From assembly GCA_017430135.1 (NCBI GenBank), contig JAFRNM010000018.1:186001-250000 (forward strand): a DNA stretch of 64,000 nt. The letters are read 5' to 3'. Numbering within the stretch: position 1 is the first letter of the stretch; each line of letters opens with the position of its first letter. A program made the translations under genes and the position numbers. The DNA is from Clostridia bacterium (GTDB taxonomy: Bacteria; Bacillota; Clostridia; TANB77; CAG-508). Shown in pieces: positions 51,187 through 61,377 of this stretch. Under the pieces are notes generated by a model. It was not told where the DNA came from and made no database searches. It saw only the letters and a list, made by a program, of their open reading frames with translations.

Positions 51187-52041
51187 ATGTCTGATTTAAT
51201 GTCATATTTGTTTGAAACAAATGCAATTAGATTTTGTGAAGAAAATAAACCATTTTGGTATACTTCAGGAAAAATAGGACCATACTTTATTAATACTCAT
51301 TTTGTTTATGGGAACGAAAAGGATGCAGTAGAATTATTAAGTTTTATTGATGATTCTTTATCTGACAAGCTTACATTACCAAAGAAAGTTTTTGAAAAAG
51401 TTTTAGAACAATATAATACAAATGAAATTTATAAAAATGTAATTGATACTATGAAAAAATATATTGAAGAAAACATTGATATTACAGAAGTTGACTATAT
51501 TTCTGGTGGTGAAAGAAGAGATTGGTTTTTCTCAAATATTATTGCATATTTATTGAACAAACCTCATATTACAATTTACAAAGATTTAAGTACTGTTGTA
51601 AGTGACAGCAAATTTGAAAATACCACTCCAGTTACTTCTTTAGATAATAAAAAAGTTTTACATGTTGCAGATTTAATAACAGTTGCATCTAGTTATATTA
51701 GAGCATGGATTCCTGCAATTAAGAATTTAAATGCAAATATTTGCTGGTCATGTGTTGTAGTTGATAGAATGCAAGGTGGGAAAGATAAAATAGAAGCTGA
51801 AGGAATTAAATCTCTTTCTCTAGTTCAAGTTGATAATAATTTATTCCAAAAAGCTAAAGAGCTTGGAATTATAAATGAAGCTCAAGTTGAAATGTTAAAC
51901 GGATTTTTTAAAAATCCAGATGAAACAATGAGAAACTTTTTAATTGCTCATCCAGAATTCTTAGAAAATGCTCTAAAAGCTGATGAAAAAACGCAAAAAA
52001 GAGCTAAGCTTTTAGTTGATGGTAATTTATATAATTTATAA
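51187..52041 (+). CDS. pyrE: Orotate phosphoribosyltransferase
   Basis: A 284-residue protein, longer than the usual 210. AIRFCEENKPFWYTSGKIGP matches the OPRTase start, and KKVLHVADLITVASSYIRAW is the PRPP-binding region, although the usual acidic pair (EDV/DDT) reads ADLITVASS. It makes OMP from orotate. It is divergent from the pyrCFKD operon. Confidence 0.85.
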   Translation: MSDLMSYLFETNAIRFCEENKPFWYTSGKIGPYFINTHFVYGNEKDAVELLSFIDDSLSDKLTLPKKVFEKVLEQYNTNEIYKNVIDTMKKYIEENIDITEVDYISGGERRDWFFSNIIAYLLNKPHITIYKDLSTVVSDSKFENTTPVTSLDNKKVLHVADLITVASSYIRAWIPAIKNLNANICWSCVVVDRMQGGKDKIEAEGIKSLSLVQVDNNLFQKAKELGIINEAQVEMLNGFFKNPDETMRNFLIAHPEFLENALKADEKTQKRAKLLVDGNLYNL

Positions 52042-52157
52042 TATAAATGAAAAAAATTCACAAAATGTGAATTTTTTTCGTTTTACCTCTTGATTTTTCA
52101 CAGAATATGTGCTATTATTTATAAGTGCTTAGCACAAAATCGAATGTTTTTATTTAT

Positions 52158-52233
52158 CGAGGTGTAGCGCAGTTGGTAGCGCGCGTGGTTTGGGACCATG
52201 AGGTCGCAGGTTCGATCCCTGTCACCTCGACCA
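52158..52233 (+). tRNA. tRNA-Pro (TGG), CCA encoded; attachment site of the island
   Basis: Acceptor CGAGGTG/CACCTCG, anticodon stem CGTGG/CCATG around TTTGGGA (anticodon TGG), T loop TTCGATC. Its last 23 bases (52211-52233) are repeated exactly at 63699-63721. A terminator (AATAGCAAGT/ACTTGCTATT plus T-run, 52257-52290) follows, inside the island. Confidence 0.95.
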
Positions 52234-52302
52234 CCCTAAATAGGGCAAAACACAGAAAATAGCAAGTGATTTACAACTTGCTATTTTTTATTTTTTCTAA
52301 AA

Positions 52303-52321
52303 AGGTGACGAAAAAGTGACG
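52303..52321 (+). repeat. Arm-type direct repeat, left
   Basis: AGGTGACGAAAAAGTGACG, itself two GTGACG words. An identical 19-bp copy lies at 63562-63580. The left copy is 70 bp inside the left attachment repeat and the right copy 119 bp inside the right one. Confidence 0.8.
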
Positions 52322-52386
52322 GATTTAATTTCAAAAAAATTACACCATAAATTTTAGTGTCCATCTTTTTTTATTTTGATTTTTTC

Positions 52387-53535
52387 TTAACCAGATTTTG
52401 TATTTAAGAAACTATCCATCTTATTTGCAACATCTTTAAAACCTTCATCAAAGAAATGTGAATATATATTATGTGTTATAGATACATTTGAATGACCTGC
52501 TCTTTTACTTATTATTTGAACTTGTACGCCACTAGAAATTTGTAAAGATACACTTGTATGCCTTAATGCATGAAAAGTTATATTTTTCAAATTATATTTC
52601 TTAATAATTTGCTTTAATATCTTATATGGTCTATCTGGGAACATATCCTCACCATTATCTGTTGTAAAAACTCTTTCAGAACCTTGCCATTTATTACCTA
52701 ATAATAATTTTTGTTTATCTTGTTCCACTTTATATTTTTTTAGTAATTGAAGTGTAGTAGGAGCAATATAGATTACTCTATTACTTGTGTCAGACTTTGT
52801 TGATTTTTCAAATGTTCCATAACCTGCTACATATTGTGTAGCTTTATTTATTGTTATAGAGCCTTTTTCAAAATCTACATCCTGCCATTTTAAGCCTGTT
52901 AATTCTCCACGCCTGCAACCACTATCTAATGCTAACATTATAACAGCTTGATATTTTATAGGTTCATTTTGTAAAACTTCTACTAATTTAGCCACTTCTT
53001 CAGGAGTATAGCATTCAATCTCTTTTTTATGTACTTTAATTGGTGTTACTTTTTTATTTGGATTATCGTGTAGATATCCCCACTTTATAGCACTATTTAA
53101 TATTTCAGTTATTAATGTATAATGATGTTTTATGGTCTTTTCAGAATAGCCTTCATTATTTTTTCCTTTGCCTTTACAAGTTTTTAATTCATTGTAAAAA
53201 TCTTCTAGTATCTTAACGTTTACATCTTTTACTTTTATATGTCCTATGCTTTCTTTTACATTATTCGCGTTTCTTTCATATTCTTTATATGTTTTTATTC
53301 CAATTGTAGTCTTTTTGGATTTAAGCCATTCACCAATTAAGTCACTCATTGTCATTTTATTGTTTTTTACATATGTATTATTTTTAAGTTGTATTTTCAA
53401 TTCATTTTCGCGAAGTACAGCCTCTTTTTTACCACCATAAAATGTTTCTATATGCCTAATTCTTTTGTTTCCGTTATAGCCTATTGGTATATCTATTTTG
53501 TACTTTTTATTTTTTATTAGTTCTGTTACTGCCAT
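52387..53535 (-). CDS. int: Tyrosine recombinase (integrase) of the tRNA-Pro island
   Basis: 382 residues from ATG 53535 (GAAGGTG upstream). Arg in ALDSGCRRGELTGLKW, HxxR in FHALRHTSVSLQI, RAGHSNVSITHNIYSH with the Tyr. An N-terminal AP2-like arm-binding region (IPIGYNGNKRIRHIETFYGG) is present. It overlaps the repressor gene by 29 bp and reads toward the tRNA. Confidence 0.9.
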   Translation of the reverse strand: MAVTELIKNKKYKIDIPIGYNGNKRIRHIETFYGGKKEAVLRENELKIQLKNNTYVKNNKMTMSDLIGEWLKSKKTTIGIKTYKEYERNANNVKESIGHIKVKDVNVKILEDFYNELKTCKGKGKNNEGYSEKTIKHHYTLITEILNSAIKWGYLHDNPNKKVTPIKVHKKEIECYTPEEVAKLVEVLQNEPIKYQAVIMLALDSGCRRGELTGLKWQDVDFEKGSITINKATQYVAGYGTFEKSTKSDTSNRVIYIAPTTLQLLKKYKVEQDKQKLLLGNKWQGSERVFTTDNGEDMFPDRPYKILKQIIKKYNLKNITFHALRHTSVSLQISSGVQVQIISKRAGHSNVSITHNIYSHFFDEGFKDVANKMDSFLNTKSG

Positions 53536-54481
53536 TTTTAGCACCTTCTTTCTTTTTTAATAATATATTATAATTTGAAATATCAATGCTTGAAGATATT
53601 TTTTCATTTTTAATAATACCTCTGATTTCTTTTAAAATGTATTCTGGAAAGCTATTTTCCATATACTTATAGTAAATATCTATTTCAGGATTATATACTA
53701 GATTGATATCATTAATATTTGGTACTTTTTTATGTAAAAAGTCATCAATAGCCTGTTTTATTTCATATTTGTAAAATTTTTCGTTTGTAATCATTTTATT
53801 AATAATCTCATTGCATAAATCCTCATATTCAATAAATTCACTTTCTAAATCTTCCAATTCATTATCTTCATAAATTTCAATTATATTTTCTAGTTCCTCG
53901 TCTAAAATCTCATAACTACTATCACTTACAAAATCAATACCGTGTTTTTCATAAGAATATGTAAAATCAATAAATTCTTTCAATTTATACTGAACAAGTT
54001 TCAATAGATTTTCAATCTCTTTTTTCTCTACTTTTTTAGTTGCATTTTTAATATGTCTTTCTAAATTTCTCAAACTATAAACAATAGAAAGATTCTCTCT
54101 TATTTGATAATCTATATTTTCTATATAATATAATTTTCTAATTATACTATATATTTCAATGCCTTCTAAAAAATGGTTTAATTCTTTTGATAATTTATCT
54201 TCAACAATGTCTTTTATTTCTTGTATGTTAATATCAGATAATCCTAATTGCTCACCAATCATTACATTTTCAGGTTCAATATTCTCACACTCATCATCTA
54301 ACAAATACTCATAAGGTACATTGTAATAATCTTTAATAATTTTTAATTGGTATGTATCTGGCAATCTTCCATTCTCATAGTTTCTTAATGTTGAAATAGC
54401 TATTCCCATTTCATTACTTGCTTGTTCCTGACTCTTTCCCTTTATTTTTCTTAACTCTTTCATTTTATCTGCAAATGTCAT
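53507..54481 (-). CDS. HTH (Cro/C1-type) repressor with long helical C-terminus
   Basis: 324 residues. The N-terminus KMKELRKIKGKSQEQASNEM and YENGRLPDTYQLKIIKDYYN form a standard XRE HTH. The following 240 residues are acidic and helical and do not look like a LexA-type or Abi domain. Probably the switch between quiescence and excision. Confidence 0.8.
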   Translation of the reverse strand: MTFADKMKELRKIKGKSQEQASNEMGIAISTLRNYENGRLPDTYQLKIIKDYYNVPYEYLLDDECENIEPENVMIGEQLGLSDINIQEIKDIVEDKLSKELNHFLEGIEIYSIIRKLYYIENIDYQIRENLSIVYSLRNLERHIKNATKKVEKKEIENLLKLVQYKLKEFIDFTYSYEKHGIDFVSDSSYEILDEELENIIEIYEDNELEDLESEFIEYEDLCNEIINKMITNEKFYKYEIKQAIDDFLHKKVPNINDINLVYNPEIDIYYKYMENSFPEYILKEIRGIIKNEKISSSIDISNYNILLKKKEGAKNGSNRTNKK

Positions 54482-54499
54482 AGTTACCTCCGTGTATTA

Positions 54500-54655
54500 T
54501 TTAATAATTCTATTTTGAAAAATACAAATCTGTGTATAGTACTTGTAATACATATAAAGATATGTTATATATTATATAAACATATTTGTATATATTTTAG
54601 TAAGATTATATATGATTGTGTTTGTAATGTCAATATATTTTTTGAAAGAAGGTGA
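54500..54655. promoter_or_regulatory. Divergent control region of the island
   Basis: A 180-bp gap between the repressor (minus) and Xis-like gene (plus). It contains an imperfect palindrome ATATGTTATATATTATATAA then ACATAT (about 54563-54590) and tandem TGTGTTTGTAATG/ACTTGTAATAC words, plausible repressor sites. Confidence 0.45.
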
Positions 54656-54661
54656 ATTTAA

Positions 54662-54859
54662 ATGCAAGTTTTTACCGTGAAGGAAGTTGCAAGTTATTTA
54701 AACTGCTCTGTTTCAAGCATAAGATCATTGGTTAGGGACGGTAAGATTCCATTTTTTAGGATTGGTAGTAAATTGAATTTTAATAAGGCTGCAATCGATA
54801 CTTGGGTACATAACCAAGAAATTCAAAATATGCAACAAAGAGATGGTGATATATTATGA
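54662..54859 (+). CDS. Excisionase-like HTH protein
   Basis: 65 residues. FTVKEVASYLNCSVSSIRSL then VRDGKIPFFRIGSKLNFNKA is the helix_turn_helix_17/MerR-like pattern. RBS AGAAGGTG. Overlaps the next gene by 4 bp. Confidence 0.85.
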   Translation: MQVFTVKEVASYLNCSVSSIRSLVRDGKIPFFRIGSKLNFNKAAIDTWVHNQEIQNMQQRDGDIL

Positions 54860-55194
54860 GTAGAGGATTAAAAGCTCCCTTTAAGCCTTATGAAGGTAGG
54901 AAAACTAAGGATAAACATATAAGGTTAACTAAGAATATGATGGATAGTAAAGTATTCAGAAGTTTAAAACCGTGTACGATTATTGTGTATATGTATATGA
55001 AATTATGGGCTAATGGTCAATTAGAATTTGATTATTCTAAGTCATTAGGAAGTAATGTTGTTGCTCCAGCTACTTTTTCTTCTGCTGTTAGGGAATTAGA
55101 AAACAAAGGATTCATAGATAGGGTATATTTTTCTACTGGTGGTGGTCATAAGCCTAATCGTTATAAATTCTCTGATAGGTGGACCAAACAATAA
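54856..55194 (+). CDS. Small winged-helix protein, possibly replication initiator-like
   Basis: 112 residues. FRSLKPCTIIVYMYMKLWAN, APATFSSAVRELENKGFIDR and STGGGHKPNRYKFSDRW have the layout of a winged helix as in RepA-N or phage replication proteins. Followed by a long AT-rich region that could be its target. The role is inferred from position. Confidence 0.55.
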   Translation: MSRGLKAPFKPYEGRKTKDKHIRLTKNMMDSKVFRSLKPCTIIVYMYMKLWANGQLEFDYSKSLGSNVVAPATFSSAVRELENKGFIDRVYFSTGGGHKPNRYKFSDRWTKQ

Positions 55195-56108
55195 GATTAT
55201 AAGAAGGCTGGTTTGGTTAATATATAATATTATGGATAAAAATTATATACGAAAAACATTGGTTAATTTTATATAAAAAATTGCTTATATTTACCGATAT
55301 ATCAAGAAAAATTCAAAATAATTTAGTATATAAAAAATATATACCACATTCAATATAACTTTTATTCTTGTATATGAATTTTAGATACATAGATGTATAA
55401 AAATTAGATACTAAAAATTATATGCCTAATTTATCTAAAATCTGTTTTCTTAGATTAATATTTGATTATTGAAATTAAATATTTTTAAAATCTAAATCTA
55501 TATATTTTTATATTTAAAATTATTTAATAAATAATAATTAATTTTTATTTATTAATTATTTAATTGATAATAATTTATTTGTATTTTTTATTTATAAATT
55601 ACTTAATTGAATTATTTATTTAATTTTTTATTAAATATAAAAATATTGAATTTCCAATATAATTAATTTTTCAAAATAATAATTTATTTATTTTGCAATT
55701 TTTAATTTTGAAAAATAATACAATATAATTTAATTTGAAAAAATATCCAATAAATAGATTATTTAAAATCGTCTATTTTATTGGATATTTTATTTTTATT
55801 GTTATTAATCTTTTAATTATCTATAGAAAAATTGTAAATTATTATTTAGATTTTTTATTTTAAATTATTATAATAAAACAAAAATTATTATTATAATAAA
55901 TTCAAAATTTAATTTTATATATTAAAAATTTTATTTTTGCACATTTTTATAAATTTTTCAAAAATTCACTAAGTGAATTCGTGCTTCTAAATTACCGCAT
56001 TTTTTAACACCATAATGCTACTAAAAGGCTTGCCTTTTATGTGTTTTGGGCATAATGTACCATTATGCTTATCCTGCGTTTCACTCTCACTTTTCTCACT
56101 TTAAGATT
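55195..56108. other. Extremely AT-rich non-coding region
   Basis: More than 900 bp with no credible gene. It contains a long hairpin (ATATCCAATAAATAGA about 55743-55758 with TCTATTTTATTGGATAT 55772-55788), the palindrome ATTCACTAAGTGAAT (about 55965-55980), AAAAGGC/GCCTTTT near 56024-56040, and GCATAATG-TAC-CATTATGC (56050-56068). It may be a replication or transfer origin of the island. Confidence 0.5.
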
Positions 56109-56110
56109 TT

Positions 56111-56467
56111 TTAAGCTGATGCTTTTAATTTTTTTATTTTCTTTTCATTTTCTGCAATAACACTATCATAATATTTTTCAAGTTTCCTTAATCTATCTAT
56201 TGATAACATATTTAACGCATCTTTATTCCCATCAATTTCTTTTAGGAATTTATTTCTTTTGAAAATATCATTTGTTACATTTTGCTCAACTTTTATATTA
56301 TCAATAAATTTATTCTGAAAATTATTTTTTTCTTGTTTTAGTTCTTTAATAGATTCATTTTGCATGTAATAATCATTAACGTCTTTTTTTCCAAAAATTT
56401 TTTTAAAAAAATTTTTAATTTTAGATATTATACTTTCTTTGTATTCTATCATTCCATTATTATTCAT
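56111..56467 (-). CDS. Coiled-coil hypothetical protein paired with the helicase
   Basis: 118 residues, Lys/Glu/Asn-rich and helical ([20 protein letters not shown] near the start). Its ATG overlaps the end of the helicase gene by 8 bp, so it is probably co-translated and may be a partner of it. No family recognised. Confidence 0.65.
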   Translation of the reverse strand: MNNNGMIEYKESIISKIKNFFKKIFGKKDVNDYYMQNESIKELKQEKNNFQNKFIDNIKVEQNVTNDIFKRNKFLKEIDGNKDALNMLSIDRLRKLEKYYDSVIAENEKKIKKLKASA

Positions 56468-59400
56468 CTTTTACCTCCATCTTTTTTGAAGATAATTCGT
56501 CAATTTCTTCACGTTGCTTTGCAATAGTTTTTTGTTGTTCTAGTATATGTTTTATTAGTTCTTCTTTTGACATTTCTTCTATAGATTTTGAACTGTCAAT
56601 TTCTTCTGATAATTCTGCGTTTTCAATATCTTCTAAATTGTCTTTAACTTCCTGGTCATTAGGGCTTGAAACTTTAAATGTTTCATATAATAATTTTCTT
56701 AATTCTTCTTTTTTCTCTTCGCTAATGTATTCATTACTATTTATTTTTTCTTCTAATTCCCTCATTTTATCCATATCTGGCTCTGAATCTCTAACGTAGG
56801 GAACATATCCATCAACAAATTCTAAGCCCAATGATTTTAGTTTTTCAATGATTTCATCAAAGCTCTTTTTTCCCATATTTCTTACTTTCTGCAAATCTTC
56901 GTCTGATTTTCCAATTAAATCTTCTACTGTTTTAAATCCACCTCTACGTAAAACATTATATGAACGTACTGACAAATCTAATTCTTCTATTGTCATTTCC
57001 TTTATGGAATCAAAATTTATTCTTACAGCATTCAATATTTCTGAACGTAAATTTTCTTCTCCAAGTCCTTTTCTTTGAGCTTTTACATCATTATATTTTT
57101 CGTCTAATTTCTTTCTTAAAGTTTCTTTTTCATCTTCTAAAAGAACATCGCTACTATTAATTTCTTCTTCTATCTGCATTCTCTTATTTTCATTCATATC
57201 ATCTATTTGTTCTTTAGTTTTTATACTCAAGACACCATCTTCTAATTCTATTCCCATGGATTTTAGTTTTTCAATGATTTCATCAAAGCTATTTTTTCCC
57301 ATATTTCTTACTTTCTGCAAATCTTCGTCTGATTTTCCAATTAAATCTTCTACTGTTTTAAATCCACCTCTACGTAAAACATTATATGAACGTACACTCA
57401 AATCTAATTTTTCTATTGTCATGTCAAGTCCTGGCATATAAGGATTCATAGCTTCCATTTCCATAAGAATTTTTTCTTTTACTGCTACTCTTGTTCTTTC
57501 ATTTAACAATTCTTTCAATTCACTTTTTTTCTCTTCACTATAATGTTCATTGCCTGATATTATTTCTTCTAATTCTTCTTTTTTTCCAACTTTTGCTAAT
57601 TCACTATTAATTGCATTATTTATAATAAACTCTGCAATTTTGCTTTTAGTAAAATCTGAATCAACACATTCTTTATAAAAAGAAGTTAACAAGTACCAAT
57701 TTGCAGTTGCTTGTTTATCAATTTCTATTCCATTTTCTTTTTCACATCTTTCGTATTTAATATCCCAAGGAGGTATAATACTTAAATCTGAGCTAATAAT
57801 CTTATCTCCAAATCTTGCTTTTAATATTTCAATTTGTTGTTCTTCTGGCATTTTTTTAATAATTTCTACTTGTTCATTTCTTTTTTGAGTTTTCTCAACT
57901 GCATCCGATAACATTTTTGTTAATTTATTTTTAGTTTCTTCGTCCATACTTGTAGGTTCTCTAGATACAAATATATCAAAATCTTTAAAATACTCTTCTA
58001 TAATTTTTTTCTGTAAATCAAAATCTATATCTAATATTCTATTATTCAAGTCTAATTGTTTTTTTCTTGAAACAAGCTTTCTAATACAACGCGCAACCCT
58101 TCCACGTGATAAGTCAAATTTTTCCGATATTTGAACTTTTTTCAATTTTTCTTCGCCATTTAACCCATAAAACATACATAATACCTGTTCTTCTTGTTCA
58201 GTGAAATATTTTCCCTTAAATTGCTCAATGATATTTTCTTCTAACCCTTCGTATTTTATAAAATTATTGCCTTTGTTTATTACTGGTGTTAGAGCTGCCA
58301 TATCATATATTAAATCCGCAAGTCCACTATTTCTTACTACCCAATCTGGACTACTTATATCAAACGATTTAACTAAGTTACAATTATTTAGTATTTTTTT
58401 ATCTATTGTTTCTTGAACATTACCTTTTATAAGAGCATCAACATATATTTTTTTAAAATTATCCATAGAACCATATTTTTTAATTATTAAATCATAGATT
58501 TCAGGTTCTATTTCATATTTATCAATAAATTCTTGTTTTTGCAATTCAGACTCTGTTGACTTCCCAAAAACACGCCCTACTCCTGCATCCTTTAATCTTT
58601 CAATATCTTCTTCAGCCAATTTTCCTTGAGATTTTCTTCTTCTTATATATTCATAATCTTTATTTGCTAATTCTAATTGTTTTAGTAATTCTTTTCTCTT
58701 TTCTTTATCTTGGTTTTTCCCTAAAAATTTATCTACCGTTCTTCCAGTATTTCTTCCTTTATTTAATTCCCATAATTCAGAATTATTTTGTACAAATTGT
58801 ATTAATCTATCAATTTTTTCATCTATTGTTGACTCATTTCTATCTTCTAACAACCCTAAATTTTCAAGTTTTTCCACTATTTCATTACTATACTTTTTAG
58901 CTTTTTCCTCATTGTTTAATTCAGACCTAATTGATATTAAATATATTCCAATTGGATAACCTTCGTAAATAGTATCTGAAATTATTATATCTTCTGTATT
59001 TTCATCATTCAAATATTCTTCAAATAAATTAACTTTTTCTTCAATTGTTAAACTTTTCATTCTTGAAAGTTTTTGTATTTTATCTATTATTTCATTTGTA
59101 TCTTCCAAATAATCATATAGTCTTATTTTTCTTTCACTTTCAGTTTCTTCTCTTCCCTCTCCATTTGGTTTTAATTTGCTCATTTTTTCATAAAAATCTT
59201 CTATAACTTTTATTGAATTAAAATTATCTACTAAATCTATTATTACAGGTCTTTTTCCTTCATTGCTACAACTTAATGCTCTACCCATTTGTTGCTGATA
59301 TATTGTAGGCGACATAGTTGGCCTCATCATTATAACACCATCTATATCTGGTAAATGAAATCCCTCATTTAACATATTTATAGCAAACATTAATTTTAGT

Positions 59401-60278
59401 GTATTAGGTTTCTTATTTTCAGTAAATTCACTTATAGTGCCTTCATTTTTTTGTGATGTTTCATAAGATGAAACACTATATACATCAATATTAGTATTAA
59501 TTTCTCCAAACAATTTACGCACTTCTTCTATCTTATTTTGTAAATCGTCCTGATTTCTGCAAAAAATAATATATTTACCATCTGGATTTGGAAGATGTTG
59601 CTTTAAAACATTAGGTAAGTTAACTGCACTCTTTTCTAATTTGTTTTTTATTTCATCATATAATCTATATGCTTCTTCTTTCTTACTTGCTGCAATACTA
59701 TTTTTACTATCTATTCTTTGCTTTAATGTTCTCAAACTATCATCTGCTCCATACAAAGCACTAACATAATCAAATGGAGGTAAAATTTCTTTTTCTACTG
59801 CTTCTTCAAATGATATTTCAGAAGCAATATTATTACCAAATAATTCTTCTGCCATATCTATATTTCCATCAAAATATCTAATTGGCGTAGCAGATAAACC
59901 TAAGACTTTTGCGTTAGGATTAACTTTAGTCAATTTTTCTACTGCTTCTCCCCATATAGGTGCACCACAATGATGGAACTCGTCTAAAACAATAATATCT
60001 ACACCTAGTTTTTTAATTTCTTCTTCATCTAATCTAGCTAATGTTTGATAAGTCATTTTAATTGTTTGACCATTAGGGGTTTTTAATTGAAGCAATATTC
60101 CAAGTGATGGAGCAAGATATATTGCTTTTTTATCGGGATTATCTTCTATTAATTTTATAGCAATGTATGATTTTCCAGTTCCTGTTGGATGTATTACTGC
60201 TGTTCTATTTGATTCTTTGAATTTTTCAATAACTTTTTGATATGTTTCTATGTTATGTGGTTTTAGACTTATAGGCAT
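56460..60278 (-). CDS. SF2 helicase with sigma4-like segment and two RNA polymerase alpha-CTD domains
   Basis: 1272 residues. Helicase core: HPTGTGKSY (Walker A, 30-38), LDEFHHCG (motif II, about 98-105), GLSATPIRY (III, 127-135), and QQQMGRALS near 326-334 (VI). A helical middle follows. About 688-745 reads [20 protein letters not shown] then [20 protein letters not shown], matching sigma-70 region 4. Near residues 952-1015 and 1094-1155 are two almost identical copies of MTIE(K/E)[12 protein letters not shown] followed by VRNMGK(N/K)[11 protein letters not shown], the C-terminal domain of RNA polymerase alpha. The C-terminus is a coiled coil. It may unwind or remodel transcribing or invading DNA, with transcription-like modules for targeting. 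RBS GGGGG. Confidence 0.85.
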   Translation of the reverse strand: MPISLKPHNIETYQKVIEKFKESNRTAVIHPTGTGKSYIAIKLIEDNPDKKAIYLAPSLGILLQLKTPNGQTIKMTYQTLARLDEEEIKKLGVDIIVLDEFHHCGAPIWGEAVEKLTKVNPNAKVLGLSATPIRYFDGNIDMAEELFGNNIASEISFEEAVEKEILPPFDYVSALYGADDSLRTLKQRIDSKNSIAASKKEEAYRLYDEIKNKLEKSAVNLPNVLKQHLPNPDGKYIIFCRNQDDLQNKIEEVRKLFGEINTNIDVYSVSSYETSQKNEGTISEFTENKKPNTLKLMFAINMLNEGFHLPDIDGVIMMRPTMSPTIYQQQMGRALSCSNEGKRPVIIDLVDNFNSIKVIEDFYEKMSKLKPNGEGREETESERKIRLYDYLEDTNEIIDKIQKLSRMKSLTIEEKVNLFEEYLNDENTEDIIISDTIYEGYPIGIYLISIRSELNNEEKAKKYSNEIVEKLENLGLLEDRNESTIDEKIDRLIQFVQNNSELWELNKGRNTGRTVDKFLGKNQDKEKRKELLKQLELANKDYEYIRRRKSQGKLAEEDIERLKDAGVGRVFGKSTESELQKQEFIDKYEIEPEIYDLIIKKYGSMDNFKKIYVDALIKGNVQETIDKKILNNCNLVKSFDISSPDWVVRNSGLADLIYDMAALTPVINKGNNFIKYEGLEENIIEQFKGKYFTEQEEQVLCMFYGLNGEEKLKKVQISEKFDLSRGRVARCIRKLVSRKKQLDLNNRILDIDFDLQKKIIEEYFKDFDIFVSREPTSMDEETKNKLTKMLSDAVEKTQKRNEQVEIIKKMPEEQQIEILKARFGDKIISSDLSIIPPWDIKYERCEKENGIEIDKQATANWYLLTSFYKECVDSDFTKSKIAEFIINNAINSELAKVGKKEELEEIISGNEHYSEEKKSELKELLNERTRVAVKEKILMEMEAMNPYMPGLDMTIEKLDLSVRSYNVLRRGGFKTVEDLIGKSDEDLQKVRNMGKNSFDEIIEKLKSMGIELEDGVLSIKTKEQIDDMNENKRMQIEEEINSSDVLLEDEKETLRKKLDEKYNDVKAQRKGLGEENLRSEILNAVRINFDSIKEMTIEELDLSVRSYNVLRRGGFKTVEDLIGKSDEDLQKVRNMGKKSFDEIIEKLKSLGLEFVDGYVPYVRDSEPDMDKMRELEEKINSNEYISEEKKEELRKLLYETFKVSSPNDQEVKDNLEDIENAELSEEIDSSKSIEEMSKEELIKHILEQQKTIAKQREEIDELSSKKMEVKDE
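56815..57000 (-). repeat. alpha-CTD copy 2 (coding repeat)
   Basis: About 180 bp nearly identical in DNA sequence to 57240-57425. Near identity at the DNA level points to recent duplication or gene conversion inside the helicase gene. Confidence 0.85.
57240..57425 (-). repeat. alpha-CTD copy 1 (coding repeat)
   Basis: First of two almost identical alpha-CTD coding units, separated from copy 2 by about 240 bp coding for a charged linker. Confidence 0.85.
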
Positions 60279-60424
60279 ATATATATCCCCCTTAATTTTG
60301 CTTATAATAATACATAATAATTATAACATAAAAATTTATTTTTTTATTGTTTTTTTGTTATTTTTCCATTACATTTTAATTACAAATTTATTACATTTAA
60401 AAAAATATAATTTTTTCTACTAAT

Positions 60425-60462
60425 TTAACATAAAAACCAGAAAGAACTTGCCTCCTGGTTTC
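60425..60462. terminator. Hairpin downstream of the phosphoesterase repeats
   Basis: AACCAG (60435-60440 region) pairs with CTGGTT (about 60455-60460) around AAAGAACTTGCCTC. Weak on its own. The adjoining 60279-60420 stretch is AT-rich and holds the helicase promoter area. Confidence 0.35.
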
Positions 60463-60479
60463 AATTTTAATTTATTTTT

Positions 60480-60611
60480 TGGTTGCCATTTGGTTGCAAA
60501 TTGGTTGCCACTTGGTTTCAATTTGGTTGTCACTTGGTTGTCACTTGGTTGTCACTTGGTTGTCACTTGGTTGTCACTTGGTTGTCACTTGGTTGCAGAT
60601 TGGTTGACATT
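60480..60611 (+). repeat. Twelve tandem 11-bp repeats (TGGTTGTCACT)
   Basis: Twelve units of 11 bp in a row. Six are exactly TGGTTGTCACT; the outer ones vary (TGGTTGCAAAT, TGGTTGCCACT, TGGTTTCAATT, TGGTTGCAGAT, TGGTTGACATT). There are no spacers. Near helical-turn spacing suggests protein binding on one face of the DNA. It lies just beyond the stop of the phosphoesterase gene (61341-60622). Confidence 0.9.
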
Positions 60612-60621
60612 TAGTTTTTTG

Positions 60622-61341
60622 TTAATAAAATATTTTTAATATTTCTTCATAAAATGGAAATTTCAATTCGTTTATTTCATCTATTACTTCTTTAATATTA
60701 TATTCTACTTTAATACTCTTAAATTGCACTTCACCTTTATAAACGTCTAATACACCCGCTCTAGCTATATTGCTATTCATAGGACATCCTAAAGATCCAA
60801 CATTTATATACCATTTATCATTGTTTTTATTTACACAAAATGTATGTGTATGTCCATATAAGAATATATCTGCATCATTTTCTTTAAACATTTCTTTGTT
60901 TTCTTCAATACTTGGATTTTTAATATGTTTTTTGTATGTTCCATCAGTTTTTTGTGGATAATGTGTAATAAAAAATCTTTTGCCTTCAAACTGTATATTT
61001 TCTGATATCTTTAATTGTCTTAAGAAATCTATTGATTGGTCACTTAATTTACTATGATTCCATTTATGATTTTCTATTTCCTCATTGCTCATTTTTCTTT
61101 TATCGTCATGTATCTCCTTAGGTAAGCCATTTAATAAATAATGTTCATGATTTCCCATAACTGCTATTAATTTATCTTTAATATGTAATAATACTTGTAC
61201 AGTTTCTTCAGGATTAATTCCTATTCCAATTATATCTCCACAACATATTATTTTATCTACTTTTATTTTTTCAAATTCATTTAATACAGCATTTAATGCT
61301 TGTATATTGCTATGAATGTCTGTTATTATCCCCATTTTCAT
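60622..61341 (-). CDS. Calcineurin-like metallophosphoesterase (YfcE/MJ0936-like)
   Basis: 239 residues. Metal-binding motifs in order: ITDIHSN, ICCGDIIGIG, VMGNHEHYLL, ITHYPQK, YGHTHTF, then INVGSLGCP. Intracellular phosphodiesterase. Substrate unknown. Flanked on both sides by repeat clusters. Confidence 0.85.
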   Translation of the reverse strand: MKMGIITDIHSNIQALNAVLNEFEKIKVDKIICCGDIIGIGINPEETVQVLLHIKDKLIAVMGNHEHYLLNGLPKEIHDDKRKMSNEEIENHKWNHSKLSDQSIDFLRQLKISENIQFEGKRFFITHYPQKTDGTYKKHIKNPSIEENKEMFKENDADIFLYGHTHTFCVNKNNDKWYINVGSLGCPMNSNIARAGVLDVYKGEVQFKSIKVEYNIKEVIDEINELKFPFYEEILKIFY

Positions 61342-61377
61342 TGATTTTTTTGCTCCTTTAATTGAAACTTTAAAATT

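Noticed and set aside
56848..57441. Plus-strand ORFs opposite the alpha-CTD repeats
   Set aside because: Both are antisense shadows of the same duplicated coding unit; the minus strand has clear domain matches.
60480..60611. CRISPR array
   Set aside because: Units are contiguous 11-mers without spacers, and no cas genes are present in the window.
60448..60639. Plus-strand ORF over the 11-bp repeat array
   Set aside because: The ORF (MPPGFNFNLFFGCHL...) is produced by the repeat itself, has no RBS, and the units are not a multiple of three in length.
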